A DNA stretch of 64,000 nucleotides from Microbacterium paraoxydans. Lineage in GTDB: Bacteria; Actinomycetota; Actinomycetes; Actinomycetales; Microbacteriaceae. Position 1 is the first letter of the stretch, and each line of letters starts with the position of its first letter. Under the pieces are notes generated by a model. It made no database searches, was not told where the DNA came from, and saw nothing but the letters and a program-made list of their open reading frames with translations. Location: NCBI RefSeq assembly GCF_019056515.1, contig NZ_CP064873.1, positions 1,240,001 to 1,304,000 on the forward strand, read 5' to 3'. This document shows positions 51,592 through 58,475 of this stretch, piece after piece. Made by a program: the position numbers and the translations under genes.

Positions 51592-51600
51592 TTATCCACA
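51592..51600 (+). promoter_or_regulatory. Perfect DnaA box TTATCCACA (1 of 3)
   Basis: Exact match to the 9-base DnaA consensus, in the gap between the divergent SAF-domain and helix-turn-helix genes. Confidence 0.5.
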
Positions 51601-51651
51601 AGGTCCCGCCGATCTCCGACACCGTGCCGGACGGCCGCCCAGAATGAGGGC

Positions 51652-51930
51652 ATGACACCCCCGCACCCGCAGACCCCCCGTTTCCTCGCGCCCGCCCAGG
51701 TCGCCGAGCTGCTGAGCATCGACGTCGACGAGGTGATCGCCCTCGTGCACGCCGGGCATCTGCGCGGCGCCCCGCTCGGGGCACCCGCCCGGTGGCGCAT
51801 CGAGGAGCCGAGCATCGAGGAGTACCTCGCCGCGCAGACGGAGGAGGCGCGGCGCATGGCGCTGTGGCGGCAGTCCCAGGCGGCCAGCTTCCCGGAGCTC
51901 TGGGGTCGTTCGGTCACGCCCTTCGCGTGA
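51652..51930 (+). CDS. Helix-turn-helix protein, excisionase/MerR-like
   Basis: A 92-residue DNA-binding protein. FLAPAQVAELLSIDVDEVIALVHAGHLRG is a MerR/excisionase-type helix-turn-helix, followed by a small wing (ARWRIEEPSIEEYLAAQ) and an acidic-to-aromatic tail. Such short proteins include BldC-type developmental regulators as well as excisionases; no integrase or phage genes are nearby, so a chromosomal regulator is more likely. CAGAAT six bases before ATG is a weak version of the leaderless element. Confidence 0.8.
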   Translation: MTPPHPQTPRFLAPAQVAELLSIDVDEVIALVHAGHLRGAPLGAPARWRIEEPSIEEYLAAQTEEARRMALWRQSQAASFPELWGRSVTPFA

Positions 51931-51934
51931 GCGT

Positions 51935-52546
51935 TCAGATCGACGCGGTGCCGAGGACGCGCACCGCGGAGAGCGCGGCGTACGGCACCATCCGGAAGCC
52001 GTGCACCGCATCCGCGCGGCGGGCAGCGCCGCTGTCGTGCTCGGCGAGATCCAGGTGATCGACGGCGGCACGGTCGATGGTGCCGTGCAGGTCGTCCCCG
52101 ACCAGCAGCCGGAGCTGCACGGGGAGGCGACGCCGGGCGAGGTCGCGGAGCACGAAGCCCAACGTCATCCGCTCGCGCAGCGTCGACGCGCCGGGGCTCT
52201 CCGCGGCGAGGCTCGCCAGCATCGCCCCGTGGTCGACCGTGAGCCCGCGCACCGCCGCCATCGGGACGAGCAGGACGGCGCTCTGCAGCCGTGCGCCCTG
52301 CGGCACCCGGGGGAGCGCGGCCACCCAGTCCACCCCCAGCGACCGCAGCCCCACGGGCACCCTGGCGCCGTCGGCGAGGTGGAGGATCGCCTCGGCCTGC
52401 GCCGCGCACAGGTGCCGCAGACGCGAGCGGAGATCGAGTCGGGCGATGCGGAGGCGCTCGGACTCGGCGTCGCGAGCGGCGCGTTCCGCCTCCCATTCCG
52501 CGGCGAGCTGCCCTTCCAGGTCGTCGAAGAGGGATTCCCAGTGCAT
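51935..52546 (-). CDS. Conserved hypothetical protein, unknown function
   Basis: A 203-residue soluble protein I do not recognise. Residues 1-40 form a charged helix (MHWESLFDDLEGQLAAEW; RIARLDLRSRLRHL). The rest is a mixed alpha/beta region with PVGLRSLGVDWVAALPR and LARRRLPVQLRLLVGDDLHG, giving the look of a small barrel. No signal peptide or membrane helix. ATG 52546 is supported by TACGCT seven bases upstream. It ends four bases from the converging helix-turn-helix gene. Confidence 0.65.
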   Translation of the reverse strand: MHWESLFDDLEGQLAAEWEAERAARDAESERLRIARLDLRSRLRHLCAAQAEAILHLADGARVPVGLRSLGVDWVAALPRVPQGARLQSAVLLVPMAAVRGLTVDHGAMLASLAAESPGASTLRERMTLGFVLRDLARRRLPVQLRLLVGDDLHGTIDRAAVDHLDLAEHDSGAARRADAVHGFRMVPYAALSAVRVLGTASI

Positions 52547-52553
52547 CCGACCG

Positions 52554-52559
52554 AGCGTA
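52554..52559 (-). promoter_or_regulatory. TACGCT -10 element, leaderless promoter of the 203-residue protein gene
   Basis: Minus-strand TACGCT, seven bases, ATG at 52546. A DnaA box lies 25 bases upstream. Confidence 0.55.
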
Positions 52560-52583
52560 CGGCCGCGCGCCGCCGCACCCGAG

Positions 52584-52592
52584 TTATCCACA
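52584..52592 (+). promoter_or_regulatory. Perfect DnaA box TTATCCACA (2 of 3)
   Basis: Exact consensus in the 154-base gap between the divergent hypothetical and DUF6459 genes. Confidence 0.55.
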
Positions 52593-52612
52593 TCGGCACC
52601 GTCGCGTACGGG

Positions 52613-52621
52613 TTGTCCACA
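52613..52621 (+). promoter_or_regulatory. DnaA box TTGTCCACA, actinobacterial consensus (3 of 3)
   Basis: Matches the high-GC actinobacterial DnaA box exactly, same orientation as the box 29 bases upstream, a little under three helical turns apart. Confidence 0.55.
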
Positions 52622-52700
52622 GACCTTCGCCGTCGTCCCCGCCGGCGGTCCACGCCGTGGTCTACTGACGTCTCGCCGACGCCTTCGAGGGGAGAACCCG

Positions 52701-53087
52701 ATGATGCTGGCCGAGTTCTTCGGACCACAGCCCACCCCCGCCGATCAGCTTCCCGACCCCGCGCTCCTGGTCCGGAGCCTCACACGGGGCGCGCTCGAGG
52801 CGCTCGCCGGGATCCGCGAGGTGGATCAGCTGGCGCGGTGGTTCAGCGAGGAGGCGTACCGCAGCCTCGTCACCCGTGCGAACCTCGCCGCTCGCGCCCG
52901 CAGCGCACGCGGGGTGCCGCCGGCCCGGCCGACCTTCGTCATCCGCACCGTGCGGGTGACCCATCCGCGCGACGGCATCGTCGAGGCGGTCGTCGTGGTG
53001 GCGGGGCCGGGGCGCACGCGCGCGGTGGCCCTCCGGCTGGAAGGGCTCGACCACCGGTGGCGCGCGACGTCGCTCGCCATCCTCTGA
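52701..53087 (+). CDS. DUF6459 (Rv3231c-like) small protein
   Basis: A 128-residue soluble protein. LVRSLTRGALEALAGIREVDQLARWFSEEAYRSL is helical, and the second half is a beta sheet (FVIRTVRVTHPRDGIVEAVVVV; ALRLEGLDHRWRATSLAIL). The pattern matches the small actinobacterial family found downstream of secA and often misnamed in databases; function unknown. ATG 52701 has AGGGGAG seven bases upstream, and another ATG follows immediately. Confidence 0.75.
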   Translation: MMLAEFFGPQPTPADQLPDPALLVRSLTRGALEALAGIREVDQLARWFSEEAYRSLVTRANLAARARSARGVPPARPTFVIRTVRVTHPRDGIVEAVVVVAGPGRTRAVALRLEGLDHRWRATSLAIL

Positions 53088-53099
53088 GGTGCGGGACTC

Positions 53100-53105
53100 T
53101 AGGCT
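53100..53105 (+). promoter_or_regulatory. TAGGCT -10 element, leaderless promoter of pdtaS
   Basis: TAGGCT, six bases, GTG at 53112. It shows that the leaderless pattern is used with GTG starts too. Confidence 0.6.
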
Positions 53106-53111
53106 GGGGAG

Positions 53112-54596
53112 GTGTCAACCCTCAGTGATCTCGCCCAGGCCCAGGGCCTTCTGACCGACGACGACGTGGAGTGGCTGCATCGGCTCGCCGGTGACGGACA
53201 GCTCCTCGCCGACCTCGCCTCCGCCGACATCGTCCTGTGGATCCAGACCGAGGACGGCTCGTTCATCGCCGTCGCGCACGCGCGGCCCAGTGGCGCGGCG
53301 ACGCTGTTCTACCGCGACATCGTCGGCGAGCGCGTGCGGCCGCAGTGGCGGACGCAGGTGCAGGGCGCCTTCGAGTCCGCGGAGATCGTGGACTCGTCCT
53401 CGCCGGACTGGTTCGAGGAGACGCCGACGCGGGTGCGCGCCGTGCCGATCGTGATCGAGCGCCGCGGAGAGGACAAGGCTCCCCGCGTGATCGGCGTGGT
53501 GACGCGGCACACGAATCTCGGAGAGGTCCGCACCCCTTCCCGTCAGCAGATCACCTTCGACGAGTGCGCCAACGACCTGTTCCGGATGATCGCCGACGGG
53601 AGCTTCCCCGACCCGGCCGCGCCGACGTCGCCTCGACGCGGGGCGCCCCGTGCGTCGGACGGCCTGATCCGCATCGACGTCGACGGCATCACCACGTTCG
53701 CGAGCCCGAACGCGCTCTCCGCGTTCAACCGGATGGGATTCGACGACGAGCTGGAGGGGGAGTCCCTGGCGGAGGTGACCACCCGGCTCGTGCCGCCGTC
53801 CCGTCAGGTCGACGAGTCCCTGCCCGTGGTCGTGACCGGACGGGCGCCCTGGCGCACGGACATCGAGGCGCGGGGCGTGACCGTCTCGCTCCGTGCCATC
53901 CCCTTGAAGGACCACGGCACGCGCATCGGCGCCATCGTGCTCTGCCGCGACGTCTCGGAGCTGCGTCACCAGGAGCAGGAGCTCATCACCAAGGACGCGA
54001 CGATCCGCGAGATTCACCACCGGGTGAAGAACAATCTGCAGACGGTCGCCTCGCTGCTGCGGATCCAGGCGCGGCGCACGCACTCCGACGAGGCGCGCGA
54101 CGCCCTCACCCAGGCCATGCGCCGCGTGGACGCCATCGCGGTCGTGCATGACACGCTCGCGCAGGGCCTCACGCAGAAGGTCGACTTCGACGAGGTCTTC
54201 CACCGGGTCCTCAAGCTCGTCGCCGAGGTCGCCTCGGCGCCGAACACCCGAGCGCGCACGCAGTCCACGGGGCGTTTCGGTGTGCTCCCCAGCGAGTACG
54301 CCACCCCGCTGGCGCTGGCGCTGACGGAGGTCGTGACGAACGCCGTCGAGCACGGTCTCGCCGGACAGGAGGGCGTCGTCACGATCGATGCGAAGCGCAC
54401 GGAGGACAACCTCCGGGTGACGGTGCGCGACACCGGTCACGGGCTTCCCGAGGGTCGGGTGGGGCAGGGTCTGGGGACGCAGATCATCCGCACCCTCATC
54501 CAGGGCGAGCTCGGCGGCACCATCGACTGGCAGGGGAGCGAGGGCGAGGGCACCGAGGTGGTCATCGACATCCCGCTGCGCTGGCTGGAGCGCTGA
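53112..54596 (+). CDS. pdtaS: Soluble sensor histidine kinase PdtaS (HisKA_2 family)
   Basis: A 494-residue cytoplasmic kinase. It has an N-terminal GAF domain (about 1-150, ADIVLWIQTEDGSFIAVAHA), a PAS domain (about 185-290), and HisKA_2 with REIHHRVKNNLQTVASLLRI, where His303 is the expected phosphoacceptor, the same number as in mycobacterial PdtaS. HATPase_c has EVVTNAVEHGLAG and DTGHGLPEG. It signals to the RNA-binding antiterminator PdtaR, encoded elsewhere. WhiB1 next door is the same pairing as Rv3220c/Rv3219. Confidence 0.94.
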   Translation: MSTLSDLAQAQGLLTDDDVEWLHRLAGDGQLLADLASADIVLWIQTEDGSFIAVAHARPSGAATLFYRDIVGERVRPQWRTQVQGAFESAEIVDSSSPDWFEETPTRVRAVPIVIERRGEDKAPRVIGVVTRHTNLGEVRTPSRQQITFDECANDLFRMIADGSFPDPAAPTSPRRGAPRASDGLIRIDVDGITTFASPNALSAFNRMGFDDELEGESLAEVTTRLVPPSRQVDESLPVVVTGRAPWRTDIEARGVTVSLRAIPLKDHGTRIGAIVLCRDVSELRHQEQELITKDATIREIHHRVKNNLQTVASLLRIQARRTHSDEARDALTQAMRRVDAIAVVHDTLAQGLTQKVDFDEVFHRVLKLVAEVASAPNTRARTQSTGRFGVLPSEYATPLALALTEVVTNAVEHGLAGQEGVVTIDAKRTEDNLRVTVRDTGHGLPEGRVGQGLGTQIIRTLIQGELGGTIDWQGSEGEGTEVVIDIPLRWLER

Positions 54597-54613
54597 GCCC
54601 GCCCGTGCACGCA

Positions 54614-54646
54614 GAAGCGGCCTGAGACCGGGTCTCAGGCCGCTTC
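54614..54646. terminator. Bidirectional terminator between pdtaS and whiB1
   Basis: GAAGCGGCCTGAGACC, one base, GGTCTCAGGCCGCTTC: a perfect 16-base inverted repeat between converging genes, forming a very stable hairpin. Confidence 0.85.
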
Positions 54647-54654
54647 CGTGAATC

Positions 54655-54903
54655 TCAGGAGGCGCGGCGGGCGCGGGCCGCGCGACGCTTGAGAGCGCGA
54701 CGCTCGTCCTCGGAGAGGCCGCCCCAGACGCCGGAGTCCTGGCTGGTCTCCAGGGCGTACTGCAGGCAGATCTCGGTGACCGTGCAGGTCGCGCAGACCG
54801 TCTTGGCCTTCTCGATCTGGTCGACGGCCGGGCCGGTGTTCCCGACGGGGAAGAACAGTTCGGGGTCGACGGTCAGGCAGGCGGCCTTGTCACGCCAGTC
54901 CAT
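54655..54903 (-). CDS. whiB1: WhiB1-like iron-sulfur regulator
   Basis: An 82-residue Wbl protein. Cys9, Cys37, Cys40 and Cys46 sit at the same positions as in Mycobacterium WhiB1, whose [4Fe-4S] cluster reacts with nitric oxide and which binds SigA. The motif DSGVWGGLSEDERRALKRR is nearly identical to that protein. Start MDWRDKA with GAGGAG upstream. It is essential in mycobacteria and is next to PdtaS here as there. Its 230-base upstream region is unusually AT-rich and probably heavily regulated. Confidence 0.95.
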   Translation of the reverse strand: MDWRDKAACLTVDPELFFPVGNTGPAVDQIEKAKTVCATCTVTEICLQYALETSQDSGVWGGLSEDERRALKRRAARARRAS

Positions 54904-55023
54904 GGGGGCTCCTCGGTGTGGATTTCATGAGATGTCGCGATGCGACCTCTCGATTCGGGTGACGGTTCGGGTTCCGCTACCATGTTGAGATACGGGCGGA
55001 TGCCCGCTGATTGTGATGCGAAC

Positions 55024-55035
55024 GCGAACGTTCGC
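55024..55035. promoter_or_regulatory. 12-bp palindrome in the whiB1 upstream region
   Basis: GCGAACGTTCGC, a perfect palindrome preceded by a direct GCGAAC copy, about 120 bases upstream of whiB1. It is a candidate operator. Spacing does not fit the LexA box, which needs four bases between GAAC and GTTC. Confidence 0.35.
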
Positions 55036-55133
55036 CCCACGCCGCTGTGGGAGCACATGACTTTCTCTATTCTGTTACATGAATACCCTGAAATCAAGGG
55101 TTTTCTCGTCATTCGATCCCCGGGAGGACACCC

Positions 55134-55520
55134 GTGCGCGCACCGGGAATCGCCCGCGCCGCCGCCGCCGTGCTGGCGGTGGAAGCCATCGCCCTGCTCG
55201 TGTTCGCCGCGATCGAGATGGCCGGACTCGGGGCGGGGGACGCCGCGTCGCTGCCGACGGCCATCGCTCTCATCGTCCTGACGCTGATCGGCGCCGCCGC
55301 ACTCGCGGCCTTCGCGTTCGGCACCCGCGCGGGACGCTCCTGGGCGCGATCCGGGGGCGTGGTGTTCCAGGTCCTCGCGATCGCCCTGGCGCTCGGAGCC
55401 CTCACGCTGCCGCCCATCCCGTGGGCCTTCGTGCTCGGACTCGGCATCCCGGCCGTCGCGGGCTTCGCACTCCTCATCGCGAGCGCACGCCGGGAGGGCT
55501 CACGCCGCGAAGCGGAGTGA
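55134..55520 (+). CDS. Small four-helix membrane protein, unknown function
   Basis: A 128-residue protein with four hydrophobic segments (about 8-32, 40-62, 73-92 and 96-117) and a short charged tail (SARREGSRREAE). No family recognised. GTG 55134 has GGGAGG seven bases upstream. It is divergent from whiB1 and converges on bcp 15 bases away. An imperfect inverted repeat (ACCCT, seven bases, AGGGT) lies in its upstream AT-rich stretch near 55085-55101. Confidence 0.7.
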   Translation: MRAPGIARAAAAVLAVEAIALLVFAAIEMAGLGAGDAASLPTAIALIVLTLIGAAALAAFAFGTRAGRSWARSGGVVFQVLAIALALGALTLPPIPWAFVLGLGIPAVAGFALLIASARREGSRREAE

Positions 55521-55535
55521 GCGGGACCCGACCCG

Positions 55536-56009
55536 TCAGGCGTCGATGCCGAGCTGCTTGCGCAGCCGCGCGACGTGGCCCGTGGCCTTCACGTTGTACT
55601 GCGCGCTCGTGATGATGCCCTCCTCGTCGAGGACGAACGTCGAGCGGATCACACCTTCGACGAGCTTGCCGTAGTTCATCTTCTCGCCCCAGGCGCCGTA
55701 CGCCTCGTGCACCGCGTGGTCGGGGTCGCTGAGCAGCGGGAACGTGAGGCCGTCGCGGTCGCGGAAGGCGGCGAGCTTCGCCGGCTCGTCCCGCGAGACG
55801 CCGACGACCTGATACCCGGCGCCCTGCAGCGACGAGATGCTGTCGCGGAAGTCGCAGGCCTCCGTCGTGCACCCCGGCGTCATGGCAGCCGGGTAGAAGT
55901 ACAGCACCGTCTTCGTGCCGCGGAGGTCGGCCAGGCGGATGGTGTTCCCGTCCTGGTCGAGCAGGGAGAAGTCGGGGGCGGCGGTTCCGGTTTCCAGGCG
56001 TTCGGTCAC
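55536..56009 (-). CDS. bcp: Thioredoxin-dependent thiol peroxidase (BCP-type peroxiredoxin)
   Basis: A 157-residue peroxiredoxin reducing hydroperoxides with thioredoxin. FYPAAMTPGCTTEACDFRD carries the peroxidatic Cys47 and resolving Cys52 five residues apart, the atypical 2-Cys form. The C-terminal FVLDEEGII strand is normal. It starts at GTG 56009, six bases after a TAGGCT element whose TAG is the rsgA stop codon, so the gene has its own promoter at the end of the aroA-rsgA unit. Confidence 0.94.
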   Translation of the reverse strand: MTERLETGTAAPDFSLLDQDGNTIRLADLRGTKTVLYFYPAAMTPGCTTEACDFRDSISSLQGAGYQVVGVSRDEPAKLAAFRDRDGLTFPLLSDPDHAVHEAYGAWGEKMNYGKLVEGVIRSTFVLDEEGIITSAQYNVKATGHVARLRKQLGIDA

Positions 56010-56015
56010 CCGTCC

Positions 56016-56021
56016 AGCCTA
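56016..56021 (-). promoter_or_regulatory. TAGGCT -10 element of bcp, containing the rsgA stop codon
   Basis: Minus-strand TAGGCT, six bases, GTG at 56009. Its first three bases are the TAG stop of rsgA (56021-56019). Confidence 0.6.
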
Positions 56022-57089
56022 TCGTCCGGGGGGCTGCTCCGCCTTGTCGGCGAAGGTCTGCAGGAGGCGCTGCAGGGAGTCCAGCCGGGCGCGCCCCGTC
56101 TCGCTCAGCTCGCCGCGCTCCGCCGCCTCGATGAGGGCGCAGTCCGGCGCGTCGGGGAGGTGGGTGCAGCCGCGCGGGCAGTCCTCGGCGATGACGGCGA
56201 GCTCGGTGAAGGCGGCGAGGATGTTCGCGGGGTCGACGTGCCCGAGGCCGAAGGAGCGGACGCCGGGGGTGTCGATGACCCAGCCGGAGCCGTCGGCGCT
56301 CTCGTAGCGTAGCGAGACGGTGGAGGAGGAGGTGTGTCGCCCGCGGCCGGTGACCTGGTTCACGTGTCCGGTGGCGCGGCCCGCGGTCGGCACCAGGGCG
56401 TTCACCAGCGTCGACTTGCCGACACCGGAGTGTCCGACGAACACCGTCGAGTGGCCGATGAGTGCGGCGCCGATCTCGTCGAGCGGCATCTCGTCCTGTG
56501 CGCTCGTGAAGACCCGGAGATCGAGGCCCTCGAAGTGCGCGAGGAACGGCGCGGGGTCGGCGAGATCGGTCTTCGTCACGACCAGGAGGGGACGGATGCC
56601 GGCGTCCAGTGCGGCGACGAGGTAGCGGTCGACGAGCCGGGCGCGGGGCTCGGGGTCGGCCGCCGCGACGACGACGAGCATCTGGTCGGCGTTCGCGACG
56701 ATCACCCGCTCGACCTCGTCGGTGTCGTCGGCGCTGCGGCGGAGGAGCGAGGTGCGCTCGACGATGCCCACGATCCGGCCGAGCGTGCCCTCGTCGCCCG
56801 AGGTGTCGCCCACGACACGGGCCTGGTCGCCCGTCACGATGGGCGTGCGCCGCAGCTCCCGCGCGCGCGCTGCGGTGATCGTGCGCTCCTGCGGGGTGTC
56901 CTCGTCGAGGAGCACGGAGTACCGGCCACGGTCGACGCCGAGGACCCGGCCGATCTGCGCGTCCTCGTGCGCGGGACGGCGTTTGGTGCGCGGCCGGTTG
57001 GCCTTCGGGTTCGGACGCGTGCGGATGCTGCTCTCGTCGTAGTCCTCGAAGTCGTCCTCGAGGTCGTCGGCGTCGTTCAGCCAGCTCAC
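56019..57089 (-). CDS. rsgA: Ribosome small-subunit-dependent GTPase A
   Basis: A 356-residue late 30S assembly factor. An acidic/basic N-terminal tail (about 1-45) is followed by an OB fold. The circularly permuted GTPase has the G4 motif TKTD (172-175) before Walker A GHSGVGKS (219-226) and DTPGVRSFG. A zinc knuckle CPRGCTHLPDAPDC follows, and a helical end. GTG 57089 is four bases from the aroA stop, so the genes are co-transcribed. Confidence 0.94.
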   Translation of the reverse strand: MSWLNDADDLEDDFEDYDESSIRTRPNPKANRPRTKRRPAHEDAQIGRVLGVDRGRYSVLLDEDTPQERTITAARARELRRTPIVTGDQARVVGDTSGDEGTLGRIVGIVERTSLLRRSADDTDEVERVIVANADQMLVVVAAADPEPRARLVDRYLVAALDAGIRPLLVVTKTDLADPAPFLAHFEGLDLRVFTSAQDEMPLDEIGAALIGHSTVFVGHSGVGKSTLVNALVPTAGRATGHVNQVTGRGRHTSSSTVSLRYESADGSGWVIDTPGVRSFGLGHVDPANILAAFTELAVIAEDCPRGCTHLPDAPDCALIEAAERGELSETGRARLDSLQRLLQTFADKAEQPPGR

Positions 57090-57092
57090 CCG

Positions 57093-58409
57093 TCAGCCTC
57101 GCAGCATCCGCTCCCAGAGCATGGTGAACTCCGGGAGGGTCTTGGCGGTGGTGCCGATGTCGTCGATGACCACGTCGGGGACGCGGAGGCCGATCAGCGC
57201 GCCGGTCGTCGCCATCCGGTGGTCGTGGTGCGCGGCCCAGGTGCCGCCCCGGAGTGGACCGGGAACGATGCGGATGCCGTCGGGGAGCTCCTCGGCGGTT
57301 CCGCCGAGCGCGCGCAGGTTCCCGACGAGCGCCGCGATCCGGTCGGTCTCGTGAAGACGGATGTGGCCGATGCCGCGGATGGTCGTGGGGCCGTCGGCGA
57401 AGGCCGCGAGACCGACGAGGGTCGGCGTCAGCTCGCTGGCGGCGGAGAGATCGAGATCCAGTCCGCGGATTCCGGAACCGGCCCGCACGGTGAGCACGCC
57501 GCCGTGACGGCTGACGTGTGCACCCGCTGCCTGCAGGATCTCGGGGAGCATCGCTCCGGGCTGGGTCGAGTGCGCCGGCCAGCCGGTGATCGCGACGGAG
57601 CCTCCGGCGACGAGGGCCGCCGCCAGGAACGGGGCGGCGTTGGAGAGATCCGGCTCGATCGGGATCTCCTTGGCGCGGGGGACTCCGGCCTCCACCAGCC
57701 ATTCGCCCACCGCGGGGCGCTCGATGCGGATGCCGCGGCGGCTCAGGGCCTCGATGGTCATGTCGATGTGCGGCAGGCTCGGCAGCCGCTCGCCCGTGTG
57801 CACGAGGTGCAGGCCGACGTCGAAGCGTGGGGCCGCGAGCAGCAGCCCGGACACGAACTGGCTGGAGGCCGACGCGTCGATCTCCACGCGACCGCCGCGG
57901 ATGTGGCCGTGGCCGCGGATGGTGAACGGGAGGGCCCAGGTGCCCTCGTCGTCGATGTCGACGCCGAGGTCGCGCAGGGCGCTGATGAGCCCGCCCATGG
58001 GCCGGTGCAGAGCCGTCTCGTGCGCGGTGAGTTGGACGTCCTGTTCCGCGAGGCCGGCCAGCGGTGCGATGAAGCGCATGACGGTCCCGGCCTGGCCGCA
58101 GTCGATCGTCGTGCCGCCGCGGAGCTTGCCGGGCGTGATCACGAGGTCGGGACCGAACTCATGACCGGCGTCGACCTCCTCGATGCCGACGCCGAGCGCG
58201 CGGAGGGCCTCCACCATGCGCTGCGAGTCGTCGGAGTGCAGCGGCGCGATCAGGCGGCCGGGGCCGTCCGCGATTGCCGCGATGAGGAGCTCGCGGTTCG
58301 TGAGGGACTTGGAGCCGGGGATCGTGAGCTCGGCGTGCACCGGGCCGTCGATCGTGGGCGCGGGGTAGGCGCCCTGCACACGGGTGGGGGAATACCTTTT
58401 GGCGCTCAT
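57093..58409 (-). CDS. aroA: 3-phosphoshikimate 1-carboxyvinyltransferase (EPSP synthase)
   Basis: A 438-residue shikimate-pathway enzyme joining PEP and shikimate-3-phosphate. IPGSKSLTNRELL (Lys34), CGQAGTVMRFIAPLA (104-118) and the C-terminal HHDHRMA with the following IDDIGTTAKTLPEF are the family markers. The PEP-site loop reads GQAGTVMRF where plant and E. coli forms have GNAGTAMRP, a common actinobacterial variant. The ATG at 58409 is eight bases from a TAAGGT hexamer. Its 5' end overlaps the SigR-type promoter of the divergent sigR gene. Confidence 0.95.
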   Translation of the reverse strand: MSAKRYSPTRVQGAYPAPTIDGPVHAELTIPGSKSLTNRELLIAAIADGPGRLIAPLHSDDSQRMVEALRALGVGIEEVDAGHEFGPDLVITPGKLRGGTTIDCGQAGTVMRFIAPLAGLAEQDVQLTAHETALHRPMGGLISALRDLGVDIDDEGTWALPFTIRGHGHIRGGRVEIDASASSQFVSGLLLAAPRFDVGLHLVHTGERLPSLPHIDMTIEALSRRGIRIERPAVGEWLVEAGVPRAKEIPIEPDLSNAAPFLAAALVAGGSVAITGWPAHSTQPGAMLPEILQAAGAHVSRHGGVLTVRAGSGIRGLDLDLSAASELTPTLVGLAAFADGPTTIRGIGHIRLHETDRIAALVGNLRALGGTAEELPDGIRIVPGPLRGGTWAAHHDHRMATTGALIGLRVPDVVIDDIGTTAKTLPEFTMLWERMLRG

Positions 58410-58414
58410 CGGTT
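58389..58414 (+). promoter_or_regulatory. SigR/SigH-type promoter GGAAT-N18-GTT upstream of sigR
   Basis: GGAAT (58389-58393), exactly 18 bases, GTT (58412-58414) on the plus strand. This is the -35/-10 pair read by oxidative-stress sigma factors SigR (Streptomyces) and SigH (mycobacteria). It would yield a transcript starting near 58420 and reading into sigR, giving positive autoregulation. It lies across the first codons and start site of aroA on the other strand. Confidence 0.75.
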
Positions 58415-58417
58415 CTC

Positions 58418-58423
58418 ACCTTA
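58418..58423 (-). promoter_or_regulatory. TAAGGT -10 element of aroA
   Basis: Minus-strand TAAGGT, eight bases, ATG at 58409. The aroA transcription start would fall within or next to the GTT of the divergent SigR-type promoter. Confidence 0.5.
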
Positions 58424-58475
58424 GTAAACGCAACGCCGTCCTCGTGAGAGGCGGCCCCCGTGCGAAGGGAAGAGG

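Noticed and set aside
51652..51930. Phage or integrative-element excisionase
   Set aside because: The helix-turn-helix is excisionase-like, but there is no integrase, attachment site, direct repeat or phage gene around it.
51592..52621. Chromosomal origin of replication
   Set aside because: Three DnaA boxes only, no dnaA, dnaN, gyrB, rpmH or parAB nearby and no AT-rich unwinding region; kept only as a DnaA-box cluster.
55019..55035. LexA/SOS box upstream of whiB1
   Set aside because: CGAAC and GTTCG are separated by six or zero bases, not the four required, and neighbouring genes are not DNA-repair genes.
57300..58100. Glyphosate-resistant AroA acquired by transfer
   Set aside because: The GQAGTVMRF loop differs from GNAGTAMRP, but similar loops are usual in actinobacterial AroA, and base composition and gene order look native.
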